Source: Glandiceps talaboti (taxonomy: Eukaryota > Hemichordata > Enteropneusta > Spengelidae). From it: a stretch of 64,000 bases of DNA. The position numbers and the translations under genes are program-made. This document shows, piece after piece, positions 1 to 9,121 of this stretch. The stretch covers positions 27,151,592-27,215,591 of the forward strand of contig NC_135554.1 in the NCBI RefSeq assembly GCF_964340395.1, given 5' to 3'. Within the stretch, counting starts at the first letter, position 1. Each line of letters opens with the position of its first letter. The notes beneath the pieces are model-generated. The model worked only from the letters and a program-made list of their open reading frames with translations. It searched no databases and was not told where the DNA came from.

Positions 1-2433
1 CTTGAGGACTTCTTGCCATGCATCTTCATTGTTAGTGTTGTGTATTTTAATGATGAAATTCATATCATTTGGGGTAAGTGCATCATCTTTCCATCGCCAT
101 CCTTTACGAAGCATCGCATTCCAGAACATCTGTGGGGATGGATAAACCCACTTTTCATCCTCTTTTTCATTAAACTTTGGAATCGTTGACACTTCTCTGT
201 CAGTTGATAGTGAAAAGGGCTGATCTGGTGCTGGCCTTTGATTTGGTGGTGGCATCTGAAAACAAGAAACCATTATGACATCGTCTGAAGTATTTTGAAT
301 TTTATTCCTGAGGAAAGGGAATGGAAAACTTACACTAGGTTGTTCTAAACTAGATGTCAATGCAAATGAACACAAAATGAAATAAACACATTGCAAGTAA
401 TATGGTTTTTTGACATTTCCATCAATGTCTACTCTGCCATAGCGAGTCTTCGTGGAAGACACCCCCTCCCCCCCTCCCCCCCCCCTATACAAGAGTACAA
501 ATAGTCATCATCTTCTATTTCAAAATCACGAGTCATCTCATATGTCAATGTCCATTGAGTATGTTTGATGTTATTATGGAAGTACAGATCACTGTACGTG
601 TGTATGTGACTTGATTTGAATATATATGATCACTGTCTTTATGATCATACTGTAACTTTATGAATACACCTATGTATTTGTGTTTGATCACTGTAAAACA
701 AGAACATAATATCTCTATGAATGTTCTCAATCATCCAGGTATAAAGTTAATAATGAAGTAATTACAATCTATCCTACTGGACTTGCTCAGTTGCTGTTGT
801 TTTGAATGGCAACAGTTTCACATCCTATCCTGGATGCTTCGTCAGGCCAACTGATGATCTGATGACATGGTTTGTGACACCTGACAGAGTAGGATTGTCA
901 TGTGATGATGAAAACCGTTGAGGAATTTTACTGATCACAGTGTTGTATGCGCCTGCCAAGTTATGACGGAGAGGAGCCTTCTCTTAATAGGGGAGGGGGG
1001 ACTACGTCATAACTTGGCAGGCGCGTACAACACTGTGATCAGTAAAATTCTTTGACGGTTTTCATCATCACATGACAATCCTACTCTGTCAGGTGTCACA
1101 AACCATGTCATCAGATCATCAGTTGGCCTGAGGAAGCATCCAGGATAGGACGTGAAACTGTTGCCATTCAAAACAACAGCGAGTCCAGTAGGATAGATTA
1201 TAATTACTTCGTTATTAGAATAGGTGACGGATCAACTCGTCCCAATTTCAACTCGTCCCATTTCAACTCGTCCCACTCAACTCGTCCAATTTTCAACTCG
1301 CCCCAATTTCAACTCGCCCCATATTCAACTCGCCCCAACTCTTGCAATATAATTTACCTGTGCATATATGAAATCGAAGCTAGTAGTACTCAGTTTGGAG
1401 GGTCTGTGGTATCTCGTATTCCACTAATGAAGTACCACTTGCGCTGTAAACACATACTACAATACTTAGTTGCGTTAACTAGGGAGAGGAGACACGTCTC
1501 CAAAACCTGTACGCGCGGAAGTCGTAAGCGTGTCAGTCACTAATATTCTCCCTGGTTATTATCATTATTATTTCTTATTTGGGTTGTAAACATTAAGTCC
1601 TAATGTGAAAAGTGATATTCCATGACTGAGGAAAGTTGTTGTGCTATAAGTTCTAGATCTACCAAACACTTAGCCAAAACCCACACCACTTTCTGCTACG
1701 AAATGTTACATTTGCTACGCTTCGACTGGCTATGTAGGTAAAATCATGTAAATGTTTCGGTCTCCGTACTTCGAGTCCATGTATCGTTTAGATTTATAAA
1801 CGTTTCCTAGTGTTGTTGGGGCGAGTTGAAAATGGGACGAGTTAAAAATGGGGCGAGTTGAAAATGGGGCGAGTTGAAATGGGACGAGTTGAAAATGGGA
1901 CGAAGTGAATCGCAATCATTAGAATATAATATCATTTCCAGTAGAGTCGCATCATTTTCTGCAATATTTGTCTGTAATACACCAGTTGATAACTTCTCAC
2001 AAGTTTACCTAGACTGTAAGATAAGTCATGTCACTCCACCCTCAACAACCTTGCTCCCCTAGGAATTGGTCAAGGTGTGAGGGCACCCTGACATGGCATA
2101 CACCCTCAACAACCTTGCTCCCCTAGGGATAAGGCCAAGCTGTGAGGGCACCCTGACATGGTATACTTACAAACTGACACTTACCATGTTATCTGGATTT
2201 ATATCTGAATCATTTTCTTTGCCGGCATGCATTGGACATCCACTTGGTGGTCCTGAATTTTCTCCCTTTGACATAGGACAATCACTTGTATACATGTCTC
2301 CAATTTTGATACTCTTGGCTGCCTCTTTAAATCTATCAGGATCAGTCTCCAGGACTGACTTAGCTGGCTTATTGATTTCAACTGGTTTCACTGTTTCCAC
2401 AGTGTTCAGCTGGCTTGAGCCTGATGCCCCCAT
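1..2433 (-). CDS. HCCS: Holocytochrome c-type synthase (cytochrome c haem lyase), 5' part, two coding exons, runs off the left edge
   Basis: HCCS attaches haem covalently to the CXXCH motif of apocytochrome c (and c1) in the mitochondrial intermembrane space. Two coding exons are visible on the minus strand: 2433-2185 (83 codons, ending in a gtaagt donor) and 255-1 (85 codons, after a tttcag acceptor). The intron is phase 0. The first exon starts MGASGSSQ. It carries two Cys-Pro motifs, DCPMSKG and [10 protein letters not shown], which are the haem-regulatory-type CP motifs of animal HCCS. The second exon starts [20 protein letters not shown] and contains [19 protein letters not shown] and [18 protein letters not shown], closely matching the conserved core. 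The C-terminal half, including the haem-binding His region, lies beyond position 1. A tttag acceptor ends at 2436, just before the ATG, so a non-coding 5' exon is likely upstream. An in-frame ATG at 2457 would lie inside that intron. Identification is firm; the exact start is inferred. Confidence 0.93.
748..1218. repeat. Foldback (long inverted repeat) element in HCCS intron
   Basis: The two arms, about 748-968 and 1005-1218, are near-perfect reverse complements of roughly 215-220 bp separated by about 36 bp. The arm ends match (taataatgaagtaatta against taattacttcgttatta). There is no ORF. Each arm contains a CTGANGA...GAAA core reminiscent of hammerhead ribozymes; the intact version in the left arm is described separately. 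It is probably a non-autonomous transposon or a head-to-head pair of retroelement terminal repeats. Confidence 0.8.
788..853 (-). ncRNA. Hammerhead-like three-way-junction motif in foldback arm
   Basis: Read on the minus strand, the order is: stem I 5' CAGTTG (853-848), core CTGACGA (845-839), stem II GCATCC (837-832) pairing with GGATGT (825-820), GAAA (819-816), stem III CTGTTG (815-810) pairing with CAACAG (799-794), then stem I 3' CAACTG (793-788). All three helices can form around CUGANGA and GAAA, as in a type I hammerhead. The U-H dinucleotide expected just before the stem I 3' strand is not visible, so cleavage activity is doubtful. The right arm has CTGAGGA and a stem II mismatch, and lacks the 3' strand of stem I. 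Assignment to a ribozyme family is inference. Confidence 0.4.
1232..1907. mobile_element. Element bounded by inverted arrays of a 13-16 bp satellite
   Basis: At 1232-1338 the motif caactcgtccca / caactcgcccca is repeated about seven times. At 1815-1907 its reverse complement (gggacgagttgaaaat, ggggcgagttgaaaat) is repeated about six times. The 475 bp between are AT-rich with no ORF. Arrays of short repeats acting as inverted termini are typical of foldback-type or satellite-TIR DNA transposons. The family is not recognised. Confidence 0.6.
2030..2163. repeat. Two-copy tandem repeat of about 68 bp next to HCCS exon 1
   Basis: The block beginning accctcaacaaccttgctc and ending gagggcaccctgacatgg occurs twice in direct tandem with a few differences (cctaggaattggtcaagg against cctagggataaggccaag). 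It lies in the HCCS intron, about 20 bp from the splice donor. Confidence 0.8.
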
Positions 2434-4335
2434 CTCTAAAATCTGATAATTCAACAAGAAATTATAGAGAATATGACTTTAGCAGGCAAGGTCAGATTAG
2501 CAGTCATACATGTATATTATCAAACAGACAGTGACAAAATGTAACCCAAGTTCATTCTGTCTGCTTGTTGGGATTCATAATCAAACTTTGATGATCAAAC
2601 CCAACAAGCAGATAGATCAAATTTGTACCTGATTTGCATTGTCTACTGGAGAATGAACCTGAACATACAAAAGCAGACAGAATGAGTGTCAGCCCATTTT
2701 CTTTCTGTCTGATTGTGAAGGTCAAACCAAACAAGCAAGGACAAGATTGTGACTGTGCTTTTGTCCCTTTTAATGGCAAAAATTGATGTCTCTGGAATGT
2801 GATAAATGTGTAAGTTACGTTTTGAAAAAAGTTCTTAATCATATCTTTCACTTCTACACTAGAGTGCTCAGAAATCATACATGGTATTGGTGTCCGTGCT
2901 ACCAATTTCAAGGGGAGCGCTGGTAATATTTTGATTCGTTTTTTTTTATTGTTTACAGATTATTTATCGAGATTATATATTGCAAAATCAATCAGCGTAA
3001 CCTGAGGCTGAAGTTATCTGCTGCTGTTCAAAACTTCATTTATTTCTTGACAAATTAGGACTACTAACTTGAAAAGACCAATGGAGTAGACAAGAATTAT
3101 TATAGAACTTCAGATCTGGTCACATCAAAGTCGTGGACTCATGTCAAATAACGCTATCACTGAAATTCAAGGTGTTACTGTTAGTTGCATCACCTACAAC
3201 TATAACAACTTTTCGACAGTGTATTATTATGGATGTATTTGGGGAGATCTTTAAAGATCTAAAAATAAAATTATTCATTGAAAAACATGTTCCAACATTA
3301 TATTAAGTGAGATGAAACCATCATTACTTACCGAATTTTGTAACAAGTTGATATTTATCACTTCACATGTATGCACACCACTACATAGAGTGGACGAAAT
3401 AGTGACCTTACATGTGCTGATTTACACGCATGCGCAATGGCGTTATGTAAGGTCGTAACGATTCGAAATAGGGAGGGTAATTAATACGGTACAATTTCTG
3501 TGTATGATTTCATAGGAATATTACTATTTTGTATCACATTTTGTCTAATATAAACGTTTTTCACATTTTAAATTTAGGTATAAGTATATATCAGTAAATT
3601 CTTCTTTAAAATAGGTTATACAAGACGGTCTTTTTTTGCAACCCGCCTTTCATGTAATTGGTTTCTTCTGCTATCCCATGAGGCCATATTCAAAATGGCA
3701 GCGTACATGAAAAGTTAGCAGTCGACCTAAATTTACTGTTGTTTTCTGTCATTCCAACTAATTGTGGATTCGGACATCGAACATTTACACACCAGACGTG
3801 CATTACGCTACTAGGATCTAATCAGTCATAGTTAAAGTAGGTAATATGAAGTTTTAATCGTCTTGTGGCAGTGGTGTCTTACGGTTTACCTGAGTGCTTA
3901 TTGTCATCAGTAAGAATGGAGTCGCGGACCCACCATGCCATGCTAGCAGGGCTAGTATCAAGCGTAGTCAATTTTTAAACTATTGTTACCTGCATCCATG
4001 GATGCATTAGTGTCAGAACTATATCTATGTCAGTCTCGCTACAGTGGTAGATCCACGAGCGAACTAGTGGTACAAGTATTACATTCAGTATACAGGATTT
4101 ACAAATGAGATAGCTCAATGACAAATTTTGAAATCATTGGGCCGAAATCATTTCAAATTTTCATGAAGATCACACCAACCTATTGGAAGCTACACGCAAG
4201 TTTGAAATTTAGACACCAACTTATTCCTAAGTCTCAACTTCAATAATTCCATCGTCAATTTTAAAGACCAAACATGTTATGCACAGTACAGTAATATTTT
4301 AGACATAAATAATTCTGATCATTTCTGCCAACAGG
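2434..4335. promoter_or_regulatory. Shared upstream region between divergent HCCS and SMIM15
   Basis: No convincing coding exon is present. HCCS (minus) and SMIM15 (plus) diverge from here. A perfect NRF-1-type core GCATGCGCA lies at 3428-3436; NRF-1 is a known activator of nuclear genes for mitochondrial proteins, which fits HCCS. A YY1-like AAAATGGCAGC lies at 3692-3702. The NRF-1 site sits inside a short inverted repeat (gaccttaca near 3402 and tgtaaggtc near 3447). A further inverted repeat lies at 2553-2566 / 2671-2684 (cattctgtctgctt and its complement). Non-coding 5' exons of both genes probably start between 3350 and 3850. A possible donor gtaatatg is at 3841. The transcription starts are inferred. 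Confidence 0.5.
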
Positions 4336-4611
4336 ATGAGTGGTTGGGAACCAGCAGACACATGGAGAGAGTGGATAGAGAAAAATATAATTATTTGGGC
4401 AGCAAAAGATCCCAGTGGATTCATCTATTCTGTTCTTATATGTTTGTCTCCACTCTTTGTGATCAGTGGTATTCTAGCATACTTCCTAGCTAAAGATATT
4501 GAGAAGAAAGAAAAGGACAAGAAAAGAAAGGCAAAACGAGAAGCAAATATCAAACGAGCAAGAGGAAAAATTGACAAGCCACCAAGAGAGAAGAATATTA
4601 AAGAAGACTAG
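4336..4611 (+). CDS. SMIM15: Small integral membrane protein 15
   Basis: The ORF of 91 residues is carried on a single coding exon. A ctgccaacag acceptor ends at 4334, one base before the ATG, so the 5' UTR is spliced. The N-terminus has an acidic/tryptophan stretch followed by IIWAAKDPSGFIYSVLICLS, which parallels the conserved WAAKDP.GF motif of vertebrate SMIM15. One transmembrane helix spans about residues 28-51. It is followed by a highly charged Lys/Arg/Glu tail (about residues 52-91) with a coiled-coil look, consistent with a single-pass protein with a cytosolic basic tail. Human SMIM15 is 74 residues; the extra length here is at both ends. Its molecular function is unknown. It lies tail to tail with NDUFAF2, as in human. 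A polyadenylation signal AATAAA is at 5065-5070. Confidence 0.9.
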   Translation: MSGWEPADTWREWIEKNIIIWAAKDPSGFIYSVLICLSPLFVISGILAYFLAKDIEKKEKDKKRKAKREANIKRARGKIDKPPREKNIKED

Positions 4612-6842
4612 CAATGAATTCAACAATGTTTTGTACATCATGTATGTAATATTGTAAGCTAGACTGAGGATTAGTTGACACTGGCTACCTATGACAATAA
4701 CACTTGATATGAAGAGAGTATTAAATCAAGTTTTGAAAATCGAATACAAAAGGATAGAGACTATGATAATAAGTGTTAGGGCCTAGTGTTAGTTATGTGT
4801 CTTCTAATCTTCAGTCTAATTGTGAACATGTAAACATTTTAGTATCATCTGGAATGCTAGTAACCATCAAATTGTTTTCAAAATCCAAATAATAGTATAA
4901 TCTGTGCTTTTCCTTGTATGCAATAGTTAGAAATGCTTTGTTAATGTCTTTAGGTGATTTTTATATAAAAACCCAGTATCACACCTAGTGTAGAGGAGTT
5001 TTACTCCCCATTACTTTGAAGACATCTGCTGGGGTTATAGAACTTGTTTTATGTTCTATTTGTAAATAAAAGTCTTTCTTTTTGTGATTATTGTATTTGT
5101 CTTGGGCATTTAAAGTGATGTGTAGATGAGTGAAATATGAATATAAAATTTGTCATTTGCAACTTTTGTATAAGTATTTTCTAGTATTTTATACAATTCA
5201 AATATGGTAAGCTCTTTCATCCTTTTTATCTTCTGAGTTAAATTGTCTCCATAAATCAAAACCATTTTGTCATTTTAAATATGTTGATTAAAGACAGAAA
5301 TGAAGTACACTGTAAGTTATTTCATAACAAGTAATCATAGACAACAAAAGTAATGTACATTACATCTATCAGTGAATGTTTAGATTGAAGCAAACATTGC
5401 ATTCATGTCAGTATGCCATAATCCAGTTATTAACTTCGCAGCAGTTAGATAAAATGAGGGTTAAACATTTTCATCAAGGATGCCAGCCCATAGCCTCTAC
5501 TACATGAAGCAGTCAAAAATAGTATGTGAAAGCAACCAATCATTGACTGAAGTACATTGTATTTGAATTGGCCAAGAACTCCGCTGGTGTTTGCCATCAA
5601 ATACTGGGAAAGATATACATGTGTGCTGAAGTACTCAGTGAATAGAATCTTTATTTTCAATAACTAGAATATGGCATTATATTATTGATACTGCATACAT
5701 TCTGTTATTTCACACATGGCCACTTTCAATCAGCTGATAAAGAATTCAGACAAGGCTAGTTTTCACATCACAAATTTGGTCGTTTAACTTTTGTTGTCTC
5801 TTCTCTGAAATTGACATCTTTTTCTGCATTGGGTAATGACTACCTCTATTTTGGGGTCATTTGGGAACATCATATATTTCCACAAGTGGTCAGCTGACAT
5901 TCACATGTCTACCACCACTTAGATAATAATGTCCTTCAAAAATTGTTAGAATATTTTAAAGTTGCTTTGTATTTAACTGTTGATTGAAGTCATCTTGGAT
6001 TCTACAAGGTCTTCCTTTGTGCATTTCATGTAATATTACATAAATTTTTCCTGTAGAATGGTCATAAAAAATTGCCTCAAAATGGTCAAAAATAATTTAC
6101 ATAAACATCTTACAGATAAATTGTGAGCTAACTATTAAACGGGGTTGCTAAATTTCAGATGTCATGACTTTGTGTGCAAACTTTTTTATACCTGATAACA
6201 ATTTCAATGAGAAAGTGGATAACTGTAAGTAAGTTTGGACAAATTGGTACACTAGGAGGTCTAACCATAACTCCCTAACTTGATCACAATTGTAAAGTGG
6301 AGCCTTTGAACTACAGTGGTACCTTTTGTATAGTTTTGCTTGCCAGATTAGTGCCAATACATCTTTAAATGTGCCTGAGACTTGTGAGAGGCAAAGCTGC
6401 AAGGGGTGACATAAGTGCTCCTTGGGCACACTTAGTGCACCTTTCATAATATAGTAACTCGTCTGGTATGTGAGACTACCTTTTGTGCATCTTTCATGAA
6501 ATCAGGCTATTTCCATGAAGACTATATTTTAAAGTTCTCATTACTCATACTGAAATAGTTTGAAGTTATATAAAGAAGTCATCAATATTTTTTCCTATCA
6601 CTACAGTGATTTAAAAACCCAAACTTTCTCCTTTCACAAGTACATCAAATGTTCTAGATTTTCAGTTACAGTTTTTGTTATATTCAAGATGATTTGTAAC
6701 GTACACTATTAATTTTTTTTAATTTGTAAATTATTATGTAAATGAAATGAATGGAGAATTAATTTGTATACATTTCTGTTAAAACTTTTTTTTTGAGCAA
6801 ATGGGTTAAATTGTATCCTTATCTCAACACAATAACTTCTTT
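4612..6842. other. SMIM15 3' UTR and AT-rich intergenic DNA
   Basis: The SMIM15 3' UTR probably ends shortly after AATAAA at 5065-5070. The rest is AT-rich without supported exons, tRNA-like sequence or obvious transposon ends. Short ORFs here (e.g. minus 6148-6447) show no recognisable protein features. Confidence 0.5.
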
Positions 6843-7044
6843 CTACCAATGGGGAGGGGTGTTGTATCTACCAATGGGGAGAGGAGTTATTTCTACCAAT
6901 GGGGAGGGGTGCTGTATCTACCAATGGGGAGGGGGGTTATATCTACCAATGGGGAGATGAGTTATTTCTACCAATGGGGAGGGGGTGTTATATCTACCAA
7001 TGGGGAGAGGGGTTATTTCTACCAATGGGGAGGGGTGTTATTTC
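6843..7044. repeat. 25-bp minisatellite, 8 copies
   Basis: Eight direct copies of a 25-bp unit start with ctaccaatggggag and end with ttattt or tgtat. One copy is 26 bp. The G-rich core may favour secondary structure. Confidence 0.9.
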
Positions 7045-7493
7045 TAGACTACATTCACAATTTTCCCATTTACCAAACTGATGTACCCTTAAGTTAAGGA
7101 TGATAATATTTCAATATTTGATGTGTTTGGGAAATACTTGTATATCATTTTGGGCAAGGGAAGTTTAATCTATGCATTTAGAAATAAAATGTTTGGAAAA
7201 AGTACAGCATTTTCATGTTGTTTGTATTCTTTATTTATCATAAAAGTCAAGTTTTTGAAAACATGCTGTGCACATAAACATGTAAATAGTCACGCACATA
7301 TACACCTGAATGAACACATATGCAGTAATTTAGTTATGACAAATCTGGTTGACTCCAGCTATTATAAACCAATCAACATTTGGCTAACATAGTTGACATT
7401 ACAATGTACCAATCATTATCCTTGTTCTTTCATTCAGCAAGTCATTAGCATTGATTAGCTTATTTTGTCATCAGCTTAGAGAGTTAGCTACAG

Positions 7494-7738
7494 TAGGGAA
7501 CTTGCAAACCCGCCATGTTGAATGTTGCATCATGGGAAACATGATAATAAATACTAATCAACTAGTATTATAAACAATATTGTTACATTGTTTGCAACCA
7601 CAAATAATCAATTCATATTTACCCTGACCATTATGGGAGGTTTATTTTATCAGCTCCAGATTAGGTATTACGATAACCACATACAATCACATAGTCCTTT
7701 ACGTCTGAGCATGCTCAGTCTGGATTGCAAGTTCCCTA
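7494..7738. mobile_element. MITE of 245 bp with 14-bp perfect TIRs
   Basis: The element begins TAGGGAACTTGCAA and ends TTGCAAGTTCCCTA, exact reverse complements. It has no ORF of note. The TA-containing ends suggest a TA-inserting superfamily, but the duplicated target cannot be separated from the terminus. It lies in the NDUFAF2-SMIM15 intergenic region. Confidence 0.7.
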
Positions 7739-9047
7739 TTTCACAAACTGAAAGGATAACAGAAAGATGTCCTGATGTCCTGACATGCTGTTCAAGGTGA
7801 GGCAAGTGAATACATGTATATTTAAGTATTACTCTTTTCTCATACTGGGATACTATGATATTCTCGTATACCAGAGCTGTTATTTCTTCCACGACACTGC
7901 GAAACCTATTGATGTTGCATTTTGGACGGTGCCATAAAAGAGGCTGTGGTTTACGATGATGTGGGATAAAGACATGAATAGGAAGTACTTTTCACTGACT
8001 ACTTTTAACAAACATGAAGTAACTTGTGGTTAGTATTGTGTGTATTTTAGGCATATCTCTCACACAAAGTAACTTGTTATCAGAAATTGTACTGGATTTT
8101 CCTATCTTTTTCTACAATTACAGAAAGTCACAACTAATATCCTGTACATCATAATTCTATTTACATAATCATTTTGTGTTCATATGTGTGTGTGAGACTA
8201 AGACAGTGTGGCATCTTTTTCAGGACTCCCTTGCATTGACTAATCATATTATAACACCATCTCACTAACAACTAACTAGTCTGTAAGGTATGCTGTGATG
8301 GGGCGCCCTCACATGTCAGTCAACCCCTTTCAGAGGAAGTCATTGAGGGCAAAGTGACACAATGTACCTTTAACCGCTTGTTCTCAAGTTGCTTTCTAAT
8401 AGTTATCAACTGCCAAACAGATGTTGGAAAACAAGGAGGTGATTTCAGCATCTCTTTTCTGTTAGTGATGCTGATACTAGGAAGATCAATGCCATACTGT
8501 CATTCAATTTTGTGTTGTACTGAATCATTTTCTACTAATTATCAACAAAATCTATCACCAATTTTGTTCAATTTTACAGAAAAGTATTATATTTCATGGA
8601 GAGTAATCTTACAGTGTTATTATTACTCAATAAAGTTCACAAAAATAATTATAAAACAGTTTCCTTGAACATTCCCATACAATTGAAAAATTCAAACAAT
8701 ACATCAAAAATATCTTGGTATCTCCCTTCTCCCTGATTCTAGTAAAGTTCACATTATGTGTTGTCTTTCTTCATTATAAATTAAATGTGCTAGGTTGCTA
8801 TTCTGTTTACAAGAAGGCTTCAGATCATCACACCCCAAGCAAATCTTTGGTCTTTTGCAAAACAGATGACCATCATCCTATTAGCAACACACTAGCAAAC
8901 CAGTATGCATCATCTATCAGTGCCAATAACCTTCTCTGTTACATTGTGCATATGTGTATCTGTCCATCAGTGCCAATAGCCTTATCTGTTACATTGTGCA
9001 CTTCTGTAAATTTCAATGACTGGAGACTGGTTACTACCATAACCAAA
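7739..9047. other. Intergenic DNA downstream of NDUFAF2
   Basis: AT-rich sequence with no supported gene. ORFs on the plus strand at 8354-8668 and 8715-9158 lack recognisable features; the second overlaps the antisense of NDUFAF2 exon 4. The short duplicated phrase tctgttacattgtgca recurs near 8935 and 8986. Confidence 0.4.
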
Positions 9048-9053
9048 TTTATT
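9048..9053 (-). terminator. NDUFAF2 polyadenylation signal
   Basis: AATAAA on the minus strand (tttatt on plus), about 69 bp beyond the NDUFAF2 stop codon. It is the first canonical signal downstream. Confidence 0.6.
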
Positions 9054-9121
9054 AGAAAATACCAAAAGGTTTTCTTTGTACTACACACATCACAAAAGAG
9101 TACATTTCAGGAGTTTGGTCA

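Noticed and set aside
2093-2446. 117-residue ORF on the plus strand
   Set aside because: It is antisense to the well-supported HCCS first coding exon and part of an intronic tandem repeat.
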